A stretch of 64,000 nucleotides of DNA from the NCBI GenBank assembly GCA_016719855.1, contig JADJYH010000028.1, positions 1-64,000 on the forward strand. Direction: 5' to 3'. Below the pieces are notes generated by a model that saw only the letters and a list, made by a program, of their open reading frames with translations, had not been told where the DNA came from and did not search any database. Source of the DNA: Saprospiraceae bacterium. Lineage in GTDB: Bacteria; Bacteroidota; Bacteroidia; Chitinophagales; Saprospiraceae. Positions 55,301 to 62,774 of this stretch are shown here, piece after piece. A program made the translations under genes and the position numbers. Every line of letters starts with the position of its first letter. The stretch's first letter is position 1.

Positions 55301-57883
55301 TCCGTTCGCTCCAGTGACGGTTACCGAGTAGCTGCCCGCTGGCACCCCGTTTATGCCCGAACCACTGGAACCATCAGACCACAGATAAGTAAATGGGGCT
55401 TCTCCATTTGTGACCGTGACAGTAGCCCCTCCGTTGCTTTGGTTGCAAAATGACGGGGTAATCGTCGGATTCAACGTAGGGTTGTTTGGTTCGTTAGGCA
55501 CCGTGAAGCTCGTAGTTTGGGTGCAAGCCCCACCTCCGTCAACCGTCACAGAATAGGTGCCTGGTGTAAGTCCAACTTGGCTAGTACCTGTGCCACCGTT
55601 AGACCAAGTTATCGTATAGTTGCCGCCCGCAGGTGGAGTTGCTGGTGCAATGCTGATAATGACACCCCCATTTCCACCATTGCAGGTCGTGTTGGCGGAT
55701 ATGGTTCCATTGATGGTGATGGGCGGGTTGTTGTTGACCAAGTTGACGGTGGAGGTTGACGTGCAGCCATTGCCCCCAGTGACCGTGACGGTGTAACTGC
55801 CAGCCAGCACATCGTTGAGGTCTTCGGTGGTCTCACCGTTCGACCATGCAAATGTGTAAGGGGTCACGCCTCCTGTGACGGATAAATTGATGTCCCCATT
55901 TGCCAATGCGCAAAGGGATGGCGTAGGTGCTGCCGAAATATTCGGCGTGTTTGGCTGGTCGGGCACGTTGAAGTTAGCAGTGGCAGTGCAAGCACCGCCA
56001 CCGTCCACCGTCACTGTGTAGTTGCCCGGCGTCAGGTTGGAGAGGTCTTCCGTCGTTTGCCCATTTGACCAAGTGATAACATAGCTACCTGCCCCCGGTG
56101 GCACTGCTGGAGCTATGGTGATATTGATACCCCCATTTCCACCGTTGCAGGTGGTATTTGCGGTGATGGCCCCATTTATGGTGATGGCGGGGTTGTTGTT
56201 GGTCAAGTTGATGGTTTCCGTATCCGTGCAGCCATTTGCACCTGTAACAGTGACCGAGTACGAACCGGCCAACACGTCGTTCAAATCTTCTGTGGTTTCG
56301 CCATTCGACCAAGCAAACGTATAAGGCGTAACGCCTCCAGAGACGCTGACGTTGATGTCGCCATTTGCCAGTTCACAGATGGAAGGCGTTGTGGCGGAAG
56401 TGATGCTTGGGTTGTTCGGCTGGTCGGCAATGGTGAAAGAGGCGGTGCCGGTGCAGGTCGTTCCGAAAGTTGCTGTCACCGTGTAGGTGCCCGCTGGAAC
56501 ATCGGTTAGGTCTTGCGTCGTCGCACCATTCGACCAAGCGTAAGTATAAGTATTGGCTGGCGCAACACTGATGTCAATGTCTCCATCCGAGCCGTTGCAG
56601 GTAGTGTTTGGCGTTGTGGAACCGGAAATCGTAATATTGATGGAGTTGTTGGGGATATTGTAACTAGCGGTTTCGGTACAACCCGATGAGTTGGTGATAG
56701 TCACCGTGTAGGAGCCACTTGCCACATCAGTGAGGTCTTGTGAAGTGGCACCATTCGACCATTCATAATCATACGTTCCCGCAGGGGCAACAGACAGGTC
56801 AATATCACCAATGCTTTGACCACAAATATCAGGAGTGATGGCAGCGGTGGGAGTGATGGAAGCTATTGTGATGTTGGAACTGCCGGAGACCGTGCCTGGA
56901 CAGTTCGGGCTGGGGTAGTTGACACTGACCAGCGTGTAGTTGCCCGGTTGGGTTGCGTTTATCGTGTAGGGGTTGTCTGAGGTGGTGATGGGTGGTTGGT
57001 TTACGCCAGCAATGGCATAAACAAAAGTCCATGGCCCGCCACCCACTGGCGTAAATGCCACCGACAGCGGCACAGTACCGGTCGGTCCTTCGCAAAGCAC
57101 ACCAGTACCCGAAAGTGTAGCTGTCGGTATTGGCACCACCGTGATTGGTATGCAAGACTGGAGTGGGTTGGCGAAGCAGACGTTTGAGGAAGAAACACAG
57201 AGGCTGGTGGTGCCAGGGGTCGTCCAGGTTACGTTGACCGTGTTGGTGGTGGAAGTGAAGGTTCCCAGAGCAGGGTTCATCGTCCATTGGTAGCTGGATG
57301 CACCAATGATGGTGGGTACGGTGTATGCAGTTGTGGAGCCGACACAAACTGGGCTTGGACCAGTAACGGTGCCGGGGTCGGCTGGCGGGGAAGGCACCGT
57401 AGAGCCAACGGTAACGTCAACGGAATAATCGCAGACGTTGCCGCCGCAGCCATCAATGACTACATAATAGATTTGGCCTATTACGAAGTTGGTACTCATC
57501 AAGGTAAATGGATTTTGAGTACATGGACATTGCAAATCCATGGCTACCCAAGGTGGTCCGCAGGCTTCATATATACCTCCTTGCAAACCTTGGTTTCCAC
57601 CTGCTTGGCAGTTACTTGGCGTAATTACAATGGAAATACTGGTGCTGCCAGCATAAAAAGCGAACCACTCGTCATTGTTAAGCACGTTGTTTGGGCAACC
57701 AGGAAAGGGCTGCTGCTGGTTGTTGTTGTTGATGGTGCCGCAATAGCCGTCAAGGTTTAGGCAATTGGCCACAGCCTGTATGCAGGTGTTGGTTGCTACA
57801 GGGGTACCGGGAGGCGGGCATTGCGCAATGGCCAACTGACCAAACACAAAAATTAAAGATAGAACTGCGTAAATTTTTTTCAT
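49313..57883 (-). CDS. Giant SprB-repeat adhesin with C-terminal type IX (type B) sorting domain
   Basis: The 2856-residue protein begins with a signal peptide (MKKIYAVLSLIFVFGQLAIA) and a Cys-rich N-terminal domain (to about 160: YYVVIDGCGGNVCDYSVDVT). A PKD-like segment spans about 165-255. About 24 SprB-type repeats follow from about residue 342 to 2180 (pattern NG-x-I-x-L/I-x-V, then YTFxWSNxxTTEDL, then GSYTVTVTGANGCT). Several Ig/PKD-like domains come next, and then a C-terminal domain of about 88 residues (YVPNSFSPNGDGTNDVFMIY, FSRWGETVYQSFNFE) typical of gliding-motility-associated sorting. The repeats alternate strictly between two types. By analogy with SprB, it is exported by the type IX system and may be a mobile surface adhesin or a filament. 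The frame is intact over 8.6 kb. Confidence 0.93.
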   Translation of the reverse strand: MKKIYAVLSLIFVFGQLAIAQCPPPGTPVATNTCIQAVANCLNLDGYCGTINNNNQQQPFPGCPNNVLNNDEWFAFYAGSTSISIVITPSNCQAGGNQGLQGGIYEACGPPWVAMDLQCPCTQNPFTLMSTNFVIGQIYYVVIDGCGGNVCDYSVDVTVGSTVPSPPADPGTVTGPSPVCVGSTTAYTVPTIIGASSYQWTMNPALGTFTSTTNTVNVTWTTPGTTSLCVSSSNVCFANPLQSCIPITVVPIPTATLSGTGVLCEGPTGTVPLSVAFTPVGGGPWTFVYAIAGVNQPPITTSDNPYTINATQPGNYTLVSVNYPSPNCPGTVSGSSNITIASITPTAAITPDICGQSIGDIDLSVAPAGTYDYEWSNGATSQDLTDVASGSYTVTITNSSGCTETASYNIPNNSINITISGSTTPNTTCNGSDGDIDISVAPANTYTYAWSNGATTQDLTDVPAGTYTVTATFGTTCTGTASFTIADQPNNPSITSATTPSICELANGDINVSVSGGVTPYTFAWSNGETTEDLNDVLAGSYSVTVTGANGCTDTETINLTNNNPAITINGAITANTTCNGGNGGINITIAPAVPPGAGSYVITWSNGQTTEDLSNLTPGNYTVTVDGGGACTATANFNVPDQPNTPNISAAPTPSLCALANGDINLSVTGGVTPYTFAWSNGETTEDLNDVLAGSYTVTVTGGNGCTSTSTVNLVNNNPPITINGTISANTTCNGGNGGVIISIAPATPPAGGNYTITWSNGGTGTSQVGLTPGTYSVTVDGGGACTQTTSFTVPNEPNNPTLNPTITPSFCNQSNGGATVTVTNGEAPFTYLWSDGSSGSGINGVPAGSYSVTVTGANGCTASTPINITNTNVNITITPTITANTICVGPGNGSISISVQPPGLNVIWSTGATGTSISSLDPGTYSVTVSAGGTCTLEGNYTVPTEPNAPNLVTLMTPANCSLPNGEAEVQASGGVPGYTYSWSNGGTNPLISPVPSGSYTVTVTGANGCTSTATVSVPDEQISVTIFPDIVDNTSCVAGNGSISLIVNPPTAGVLWSNGSTSTTISNLNPGTYSVLASAGGSCTASATYTIADNSNIPFLSYDVVNTTCGQPNGSIDLNINSGEAPFFIMWSNGSPLEDLYNIPPGLYDVTVTSFTGCSTSTTINVPNTNTTFSLTGTPTANTSCISPNGGVQLTVTPAGTYTYLWSNSATTQNISNVPVGTYTVTVSAGGSCTTVGTYQVTNNASPPTLSTTPSAATCGLSNGSVNLTVTGGVTPYTILWSNMATTEDLANIAGGTYTVTVTGANGCSATASANVGNTNTSPNVSGNPTANTSCTTNNGGIDITVSPSGAYTFVWSNMATTEDITNIAAGSYTVTVSAGGSCTSTASFTVANNISDPNISDNITPAVCSQNNGGIDLTVTGATTPYTFTWSNMASTEDLSNLLPGNYSVTVSGSNGCSSTASFNVPNNSSTFSLSGTAQPLSSCASNNGGVNLTITPAGTYGILWSNNATTEDIANLTPGTYTVTVTESGSCSATASFVVDDVTEAPTLSQSITPEVCDLLDGAVNLTVSGSTTPYTFNWSNLASSEDLTNIAAGSYTVTVTGANGCSSTASATVPGNTIAFSINGVTASNTSCAFNNGTIDLSVSPAGSYVFDWSNNAATEDLSTLTGGSYSVTVSAGGSCTATASFTVGSTTLDPVISSSPSPALCGESTGGIDLTISGGVAPFTFVWATGQTSEDLTNVPPGSYSVEVEGANGCVSAANFTVQDNIIPINITGTPTVNTSCTNPNGLVNINVTPAGVYDINWSNNETSEDIAGLSPGTYSVTVTQGLTCSAEADFTVGNNTVPPILSEAISPDICAGSIGGINLTVVGNSSPYSFQWSNNATTEDLANIAEGDYDVTVTGSDGCTATGSFFVANTSNTFSFTGAALPNTLCGNTNGSVNLTVTPAGVYTFIWSNNETTEDITGLAPGMYEVTISDGGTCTASQAFTVGENAPTVTVVGVPTNVLCFGGSTGAINLTPSGGVAPYLFDWLPNLPGSPEDPTGLAAGSYDVTVTDASGCSGTASFTLNQPASATQLICNQSGNVSLPGMTDGEGTVTISGGTAPYTVDWNPGAQQAGVLSGPFVISNLGEGAYSVLVTDANGCPTNCGFNISTNDCVTAIGSMSNSMLTNCGVGCITATYSTLGEYLDTNDVLQYVLHTGNGNQIVNEILRSDLPTFCFDAAVMSYGTTYYISAVAGDNDGTGNVLLSDVCTQVSVGTPIIFYEVPVATISQPAPLTCLVQQTTVQGNSSLAGSSYSWAATQGGVIVGSSTTANITVNAAGTYTLTVTRNGCSSTATVQVIDLETTVTASVVSSPGEILDCTVSEITVSASAIGVGSNPMYAWFLNGQPVGTGQTIMVQNGGIYLVVVTDVASGCTGTASITISDNTDYPQLTVDPAPLLNCQDTLVTISGSSSVNGVTFEWATIVGTDTTIVGQGSSTQVSTPGTYYLIGTAPNGCQNGQSLQVNGDYAQPTANAGPNETLDCYQTPLDLNGGGSAGVSFFWTTSIPGVTISEPTNPVITVNASGIYSLTVTNLGNFCTDTDDVEVFQYENVPQADVLAEDPDCFGDENGSITLTADPANGPYSFELNGQDYGSQNYIAPLAPGTYQIQVTDGQGCVWTTEVTLDNPEQLVVDLGADLLVNLGETATIQAQYTVPASQLDTLIWTPAILFPCPQMPCDEQEFLPTQQTVVTVTVIDQNGCRAEDLLSIFVKKDYPVYVPNSFSPNGDGTNDVFMIYSGNEVLNVKEFLVFSRWGETVYQSFNFETNNPANGWDGTHRGERMNPAVFVWYAVVEFVDGTEVLLEGDVTLMR

Positions 57884-58254
57884 GCCGAGTTAATAGGTTG
57901 GTGTGCATTTCAATTAACCACCCGTTTTTTCAAAAAACCAAGTTTGCCAATTGAAAATCAATCAGTAGCGTATTTGCACGGATTGTTTTGATAGTGTTTT
58001 TTCCGTAAAACTTTGATTCAAAATCATTGACCCCCAGCTGATGGAAGGTAGTTTTCAATTGTTTAGGGGGCTTGGTTGGGATGGTGAGCAGTTCAATTTT
58101 TTCACTTGAAAGTGAGCGTTAGTTTTTATGGGAAAAAGAATGCTTGGTGGGGTACTTTAAGATTTCTTAAGAGTGTGCAATTATAGTGAAAAAGCCTGGT
58201 TATCCCCTTATTATCACCCTGAAAAGAATGGCAAATGCACTGAAAACGACATTT
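57884..58254. other. Adhesin promoter region
   Basis: These 371 AT-rich bases between the adhesin start and the coiled-coil protein stop should hold the adhesin promoter on the minus strand. I see no gene and no tandem-word element; this is one of the few long gaps without one. Confidence 0.5.
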
Positions 58255-58911
58255 TCACTTCAAATACTTCTTCATATTCTCCACATCCACGTTGATTTGC
58301 GAAACAAGCACCTGGTAACTTGCCACAAAATCATTTTTCGTCGTTGATACCTTCGAGGTAGCCTCCTTGATTTCATGCTCCAGTTTTTCCATTTCAGCGC
58401 GGTGCTGCTCCATCTCCTGGGTGAGCTTTTTGATTTGTTCCGCCTTCTGTTTCAACGTGGCATCCAAATTTTTCAGCATTTCTTGCCTGTTGCCAATCCT
58501 GTCGGTGGTTTGGTTGCGCAGTGCCTCCTCGAATTTGGACTGTTCGGACTTCAAAACATCAAGGTAATGCACCGCAGACTCCACCAATTTTTGCGGCGTG
58601 GCGCCCATTGCCTGCGCCATAGCAAAGGCCGACTGGTAGCGTACCTGCTCGTCCATCGGCATCTTTTCCAGCGACTTCAACGACTGGCGGTACTCCAGGT
58701 AATCAACACCGGCAAGGTTCGCACCTTCCATCGCCCTCATCAGCACTTCGAGGAACTTTGGGTTGGCCTCGCCGGGACGAGCTGGTGGCAGGTCCATATT
58801 CGCAGCAGAAGGCTGGCTTGGTGCAGCAGGTTCCGCAGCGGGTGTTTTGGCAGGAGCGTTTGGGTCGTCCACAACAAACAGGGACTTGATACTCTTAAAA
58901 TCAATGGGCAT
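58255..58911 (-). CDS. Cytosolic coiled-coil protein
   Basis: The 218-residue protein starts MPIDFKSIKSLFVVDD (ATG 58911). A Pro/Ala-rich linker follows (about 20-45), then a helical segment (FLEVLMRAMEGANLAGVDYL), and a coiled coil from about 115 to 205 (QTTDRIGNRQEMLKNLDATL, MEQHRAEMEKLEHEIKEATS). There is no signal peptide or membrane helix. I do not recognise the family. Its charged coiled coil could pair with that of the membrane protein at 47842-48864, but this is only a guess from their similar style and shared strand. Confidence 0.72.
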   Translation of the reverse strand: MPIDFKSIKSLFVVDDPNAPAKTPAAEPAAPSQPSAANMDLPPARPGEANPKFLEVLMRAMEGANLAGVDYLEYRQSLKSLEKMPMDEQVRYQSAFAMAQAMGATPQKLVESAVHYLDVLKSEQSKFEEALRNQTTDRIGNRQEMLKNLDATLKQKAEQIKKLTQEMEQHRAEMEKLEHEIKEATSKVSTTKNDFVASYQVLVSQINVDVENMKKYLK

Positions 58912-58984
58912 AGCTTCGCAATTTTTTTATGTTGAATAATTCCTGCAAATAAACTCAATGCCAGCTATCCAACCAAACCTTCTC

Positions 58985-59149
58985 GATTTCGGATTTCGGA
59001 TTGCGGATTGCGGACAGTGCCTGCAAATCTGACAATCTTGCCTGAAATCTTAATCCACAATCATAAAACCATTTATTTCCTTTGCAAAAAATACGGAATT
59101 TCCGATTTCGCTGCACCCTGCCGCAATCCGCAATCCGCAATCCGCAATC
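58985..59149. repeat. Tandem-word palindromic element (GGATTGC word), wide spacing
   Basis: GATTTCGGATTTCGGATTGC and onward (58985-59014, 7-bp words) faces CCGCAATCCGCAATCCGCAA and onward (59121-59149). The 106 bp between the arms is the longest spacing among these elements. The right arm ends 2 bp before the glycosyltransferase ATG. Confidence 0.87.
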
Positions 59150-59151
59150 GA

Positions 59152-59877
59152 ATGACTTTTGATGTAACCATCCCCGTCCTTAACGAAGAAGCCACGCTAA
59201 AGCAACAGGTGCTGGTGCTTTTTGATTTTTTGAAAAAAAACTTCCCGGATCCCGGCCAATGGCGCATCGTCATCGCCGACAACGGCTCGAAAGACCAGAC
59301 CTACGCCATCGCCGAGTCGCTGCACCGTCGCCATCCCGAAATCGTGCCGCTCACCGTGCCCCGCAAGGGCGTCGGGCTGGCGCTCAAGACCAGTTGGGAT
59401 CAGTCGCAAGCCGACATGGTGGGCTACATGGACCTTGACCTGGCCACCGACCTGCCTCATTTCCTCCAAGCCTACGATGCCATCGCCAACCAAGGTTACG
59501 AACTAGTTTACGGCACTCGTTTGCACCCAAAATCAAAGGTCATCGGTCGTACACTCAAACGGGAAATCACGTCGAGGGTCTTCAATTTTATCCTGAAAAC
59601 CTATCTCGGCGTCGGTTTTTCGGACGGCATGTGCGGTTTCAAATGGCTGCGGCGAGATGTTTATGCACCACTCCACGACGCTGGGGCGGTGAGCGACGGC
59701 TGGTTTTTCTCTACCGAACTGCTAACCATCGCCGAGTGGAAACACCTGAAAATACTGGAACTCCCCGTGAAATGGACCGACGACGTGACCAGCAGCCGGG
59801 TGAAGATTGGGCCGTTGGCGAAGCAGTATTTGGCGGCGATGAAAGTGCTGAAAAGTAAAAAATTGTTGGATTGTTAA
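59152..59877 (+). CDS. Glycosyltransferase family 2 protein (dolichyl-phosphate glucosyltransferase-like)
   Basis: The 241-residue protein has VTIPVLNEEATLKQQVLVLF, the nucleotide-sugar block RIVIADNGSKDQTYAIAESL, the metal-binding DLDLATDLPHFLQAY, and GTRLHPKSKVIGRTLKREIT with SDGMCGFKWLRRDVY. These are close to Alg5/DPG-synthase-type enzymes that load a sugar onto a lipid phosphate. ATG 59152 (MTFDVTIPVLNE) is clear; the longer frame is repeat sequence. The last codons and the TAA stop (KLLDC-stop) lie inside a tandem-word array. It precedes an FAD oxidoreductase and arginine deiminase on the plus strand. Confidence 0.9.
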   Translation: MTFDVTIPVLNEEATLKQQVLVLFDFLKKNFPDPGQWRIVIADNGSKDQTYAIAESLHRRHPEIVPLTVPRKGVGLALKTSWDQSQADMVGYMDLDLATDLPHFLQAYDAIANQGYELVYGTRLHPKSKVIGRTLKREITSRVFNFILKTYLGVGFSDGMCGFKWLRRDVYAPLHDAGAVSDGWFFSTELLTIAEWKHLKILELPVKWTDDVTSSRVKIGPLAKQYLAAMKVLKSKKLLDC

Positions 59878-59953
59878 ATTGTTGTATTGTTACCTTCTTG
59901 ACGACAACCATTGAGCAATTCAACAATTCAACAATATAACAATCCAACAATCA
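59861..59953. repeat. Tandem-word palindromic element (ATTGTTG word)
   Basis: AATTGTTGGATTGTTAAATT and onward (59861-59892) faces CAATTCAACAATTCAACAAT and onward (59916-59953). It overlaps the last five codons and the TAA of the glycosyltransferase and reaches the first readable codon of the oxidoreductase. Confidence 0.9.
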
Positions 59954-61078
59954 CGCAAATACGACCACCTCATCATCGGCGGCGGCATCTTCGGATGCTA
60001 TGCGGCGCTGTACCTTGCGCGCAAGGGCGCTCGGGTTTTGTTGGTGGAAAAAGAGCGGGAACTGTTCAAAAAAGCCAGTATCGTCAACCAAGCGAGGCTG
60101 CACAGCGGCTACCATTACCCCCGCAGCGTGGCCACGGCGCTGATGAGCGACGACAACAAGGCCCGTTTTACCGAGGAGCACCGCCCGTTTATCCTCTTCG
60201 ATTTTGAAAAATATTACGCCATTGACCGCTACGGCAGCCTAACGGATGCAGCACAGTTCGAGCGGTTTTGCGAGTTCATCGGCATCCGCTGCGAGCGTGT
60301 GGACGGGCATCCGCTGTTCAACTACGAACGACTGGAGGCGCTCTACCTCACCACCGAATACACCTTCGACCCGGTGTTGATCGGCGAGTACTACAAAGAG
60401 AAAATTGCGAAGCAAAGCAGCATCGAAATACACCCGTTTACCCAAATAAAAAAAGTGGAAACGGTTGGCGGGAGCTGGCAGGTCGAGCTGCAAAACCTTG
60501 AAAATGAGGCGATTGAAACCATCGCGGCAAAAAGCGTCATCAACGCAACCTACGCAGCGAGCAATGCGTTAAACCGCCTGTTCGGGATGCCGGACATTGA
60601 CCTGATGCACGAGATTTCGGAGATGGCGTTCGTCACCTCCCCACAGTTGAAAAACATCGGCCTGACGGTGATGGACGGCCAGTTTGGCTCGTTGATGCCC
60701 TACGGACTTTCGGGGCTGCTGTCGCTGAGTTCGGTTGCGTACACCCACCACAAGGTGAGCTACGACAATCTCCCGACCTTCGACTGTCAGCAGCGCAACC
60801 TACTGTGCAGACCGGACTTTACCGCCGACTGCAACGGCTGCCCGGCTGCGCCGCCGAGCAATTACCGGAAGATGTTGGGTCAAATCCGGCAGTACTTTTC
60901 GGAGAAAGTGGAGCTTGATTACCAGCACTCGCTTTTTACAATAAAATCGAAACTGAAGGCCAATTTCATTGACGACGGCAGGCCCACTGAAATCTCCTGC
61001 CTCCACCGGAATCCCGACTTTTATTGCATCTTTGCCGGAAAAATCAACTCGATTTACGAAATAGAAAAAATGCTCTGA
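59942..61078 (+). CDS. FAD-dependent oxidoreductase (DAO fold), start codon not visible
   Basis: The dinucleotide-binding motif IIGGGIFGCYAALYLARKG lies at the very N terminus, followed by VLLVEKE, RLHSGYHYPRS and INATYAASNALNRLFG in a DAO-type fold. A cysteine-containing segment RPDFTADCNGCPAAPPSNY lies near residue 300. The C-terminal part ends NPDFYCIFAGKINSIYEIEK. A TGA at about 59914 closes the frame upstream. Between it and the motif there is no ATG, GTG or TTG; the residues there are encoded by the tandem-word repeat. Either an indel hides the start or a rare codon such as ATC 59942 is used. The substrate is unknown, and co-transcription with the flanking genes is likely. Confidence 0.8.
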   Translation: MQQSRKYDHLIIGGGIFGCYAALYLARKGARVLLVEKERELFKKASIVNQARLHSGYHYPRSVATALMSDDNKARFTEEHRPFILFDFEKYYAIDRYGSLTDAAQFERFCEFIGIRCERVDGHPLFNYERLEALYLTTEYTFDPVLIGEYYKEKIAKQSSIEIHPFTQIKKVETVGGSWQVELQNLENEAIETIAAKSVINATYAASNALNRLFGMPDIDLMHEISEMAFVTSPQLKNIGLTVMDGQFGSLMPYGLSGLLSLSSVAYTHHKVSYDNLPTFDCQQRNLLCRPDFTADCNGCPAAPPSNYRKMLGQIRQYFSEKVELDYQHSLFTIKSKLKANFIDDGRPTEISCLHRNPDFYCIFAGKINSIYEIEKML

Positions 61079-61081
61079 TAG

Positions 61082-61144
61082 TGATGAGTTATGAGTTATG
61101 AGCGATGCCACAAGCTCAAAACTCATAACTCATAACTCATAACT
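61082..61144. repeat. Tandem-word palindromic element (GAGTTAT word)
   Basis: ATGAGTTATGAGTTATGAG (61084-61102) faces CTCAAAACTCATAACTCATA and onward (61115-61144). It fills the gap from the oxidoreductase TGA (61078) to 5 bp before the arginine deiminase ATG. Confidence 0.92.
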
Positions 61145-61149
61145 TTTTT

Positions 61150-62406
61150 ATGTCCGCCATCCAAGTATCATCCGAAATCGGCCCGCTGCGACGGGTCATC
61201 GTACACCGCCCCGACGAGGGCATCGCCCGTGTTTCACCCAAAAGGGCCAACGAACTGCTCTTCGACGACATCGTACACCTGCCGCAGATGCAGGAAGAAC
61301 ACGACGTTTTCACCGGTATCCTCAAGGCATTTCTTGGTGCCGACAATGTGCTGGAAACCAAGGACTTACTCACGGGTGCCATTGCCGCCGACGCAGGGAC
61401 AAAGGAATGGGTCATCAACGAAATCGTGGACTACGAGGAGCTGCCAAAGGACTGCAAAAAGCTGTTGATGGACCTCCCCGACGAGCGCCTCGCCGATGTG
61501 CTGATTACCGGCTTCCTGGCGGAGGAGGATTACATCATGTTCGACCCCATCCCGAATTTTATCTTCACCCGTGACATCGCCGTAACGGTCAACGACCACG
61601 TCATCATCACCAAACCTGGCAAGGAAGCCCGCTTCCGGGAGAACTACCTGTCGAGGTTCATCTTCTGGTCGAACCCCATTTTTTCGCATTTGAAATCGGA
61701 GGGAAGGCTCATCAACATGAACCACTACGAGGATTTCCCGCCCAGCCGCAGGGGCGAGGTCGTGAGCCTCGAAGGTGGCGACATGATGGTGATGAACAAG
61801 GACTACCTGCTCATCGGGTGCAGTGAGCGCACTAGTGCCTACGCCATCCACACACTGCGCAACAAGCTTTTTGAAAGGAAAGTGGTGAAAAACGTGGTGC
61901 AAATAAACATCCCGCACGACCGCAGCTACATGCACATTGACACGGTTTTCACGCAAGTGGACAACAATGTAATCGTTGCCTTCAAGCCCATTGTGCTCGA
62001 TGGGTTGGGCAGCAACGTGGAGGTTCACAAGAGCAACGGGACGAGCGTTTTCTACAATTCCATCCGTGATTTTATGGTCAACGAAATCAACCCGAACATG
62101 CAGTTCATCCTCGCTGGCAACGGCCAAACGCCCTACCAGGAGCGGGAACAATGGACGGACGGCTGCAACCTCGTGGCACTCAAGCCCGGTGTGGCGCTCA
62201 CCTACGACCGCAACCCGGAAACAGAAAAGGCTTTCAAAAAAGCGGGCTACAAAACCGTACACGCCCGCAAGCTTTTGAAAGACCTGCAATCCGGTAAAGT
62301 GAAACCCGAGAACATCGAAAAAACCATCATCAACCTGCCATCCAACGAACTGTCACGTGCTCGTGGCGGCTCGCACTGCATGACTTGTCCGATAGAGAGG
62401 GATTGA
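61150..62406 (+). CDS. arcA: Arginine deiminase
   Basis: The 418-residue protein hydrolyses arginine to citrulline and ammonia. Family blocks are visible: EIGPLRRVIVHRPDEGI near the N terminus, LPQMQEEHDVFTGIL, FTRDIAVTV (substrate-contacting F-T-R-D), EGGDMMVMNKDYLLIGCSER, IPHDRSYMHIDTVFT with the catalytic His, and the C-terminal GGSHCMTCP with the nucleophile C410. The length matches bacterial deiminases. No arcB, arcC or arginine/ornithine antiporter follows, so the complete ATP-forming pathway is not shown here. ATG 61150 is directly behind the palindromic element. The enzyme may serve nitrogen supply or acid tolerance. Confidence 0.94.
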   Translation: MSAIQVSSEIGPLRRVIVHRPDEGIARVSPKRANELLFDDIVHLPQMQEEHDVFTGILKAFLGADNVLETKDLLTGAIAADAGTKEWVINEIVDYEELPKDCKKLLMDLPDERLADVLITGFLAEEDYIMFDPIPNFIFTRDIAVTVNDHVIITKPGKEARFRENYLSRFIFWSNPIFSHLKSEGRLINMNHYEDFPPSRRGEVVSLEGGDMMVMNKDYLLIGCSERTSAYAIHTLRNKLFERKVVKNVVQINIPHDRSYMHIDTVFTQVDNNVIVAFKPIVLDGLGSNVEVHKSNGTSVFYNSIRDFMVNEINPNMQFILAGNGQTPYQEREQWTDGCNLVALKPGVALTYDRNPETEKAFKKAGYKTVHARKLLKDLQSGKVKPENIEKTIINLPSNELSRARGGSHCMTCPIERD

Positions 62407-62420
62407 ATTATGTGGTGAAA

Positions 62421-62462
62421 GAGTTAGGGTGAGCGTGATGCCTACCAAACTCACCCTAACTC
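62421..62462. repeat. Hairpin element, GAGTTAGGGTGAG arms
   Basis: Perfect 13-bp arms at 62421-62433 and 62450-62462 are followed by further CTCATAAC words up to about 62473. This links it to the family at 61082-61144. It lies between arginine deiminase and the DUF721 gene. Confidence 0.85.
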
Positions 62463-62483
62463 ATAACTCATACTCCACCGTAA

Positions 62484-62774
62484 GTGCATCTTGAAAATCA
62501 ACACAGCCTGAAAGACGTTCTGAAAGACATGGTGGACACCATGAAATGGAAGGAACATTTGAACGAAACCAAAATCAGGGAAGTTTGGAAGGAAAAAATG
62601 GGCACCACCATCAACCAATACACCCGTGAAATGAACTTCCGAAAAGGCAAGCTTTTTATCTCCATCAACTCCGCACCGCTCAAGCAGGAACTGAGCTATG
62701 AACGTGAAAAAATCATGGAAATGATGAACACGGAGTTGGGCGGAAAGTATGTGACCGACGTGATTATCCGTTGA
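62484..62774 (+). CDS. DUF721/DciA-like protein
   Basis: The 96-residue protein reads VHLENQHSLKDVLKDMVDTM, then REVWKEKMGTTINQYTREMN, KLFISINSAPLKQELSYERE and GGKYVTDVIIR. This is the DUF721 pattern W...VG..I...T......G.L.V...S....QEL......I. Related DciA proteins load the replicative helicase, but short Bacteroidota members have not been tied to that role from sequence alone. The GTG at 62484 is the only sensible start. Its stop overlaps that of the converging mqnB by 11 bp. Confidence 0.87.
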   Translation: MHLENQHSLKDVLKDMVDTMKWKEHLNETKIREVWKEKMGTTINQYTREMNFRKGKLFISINSAPLKQELSYEREKIMEMMNTELGGKYVTDVIIR

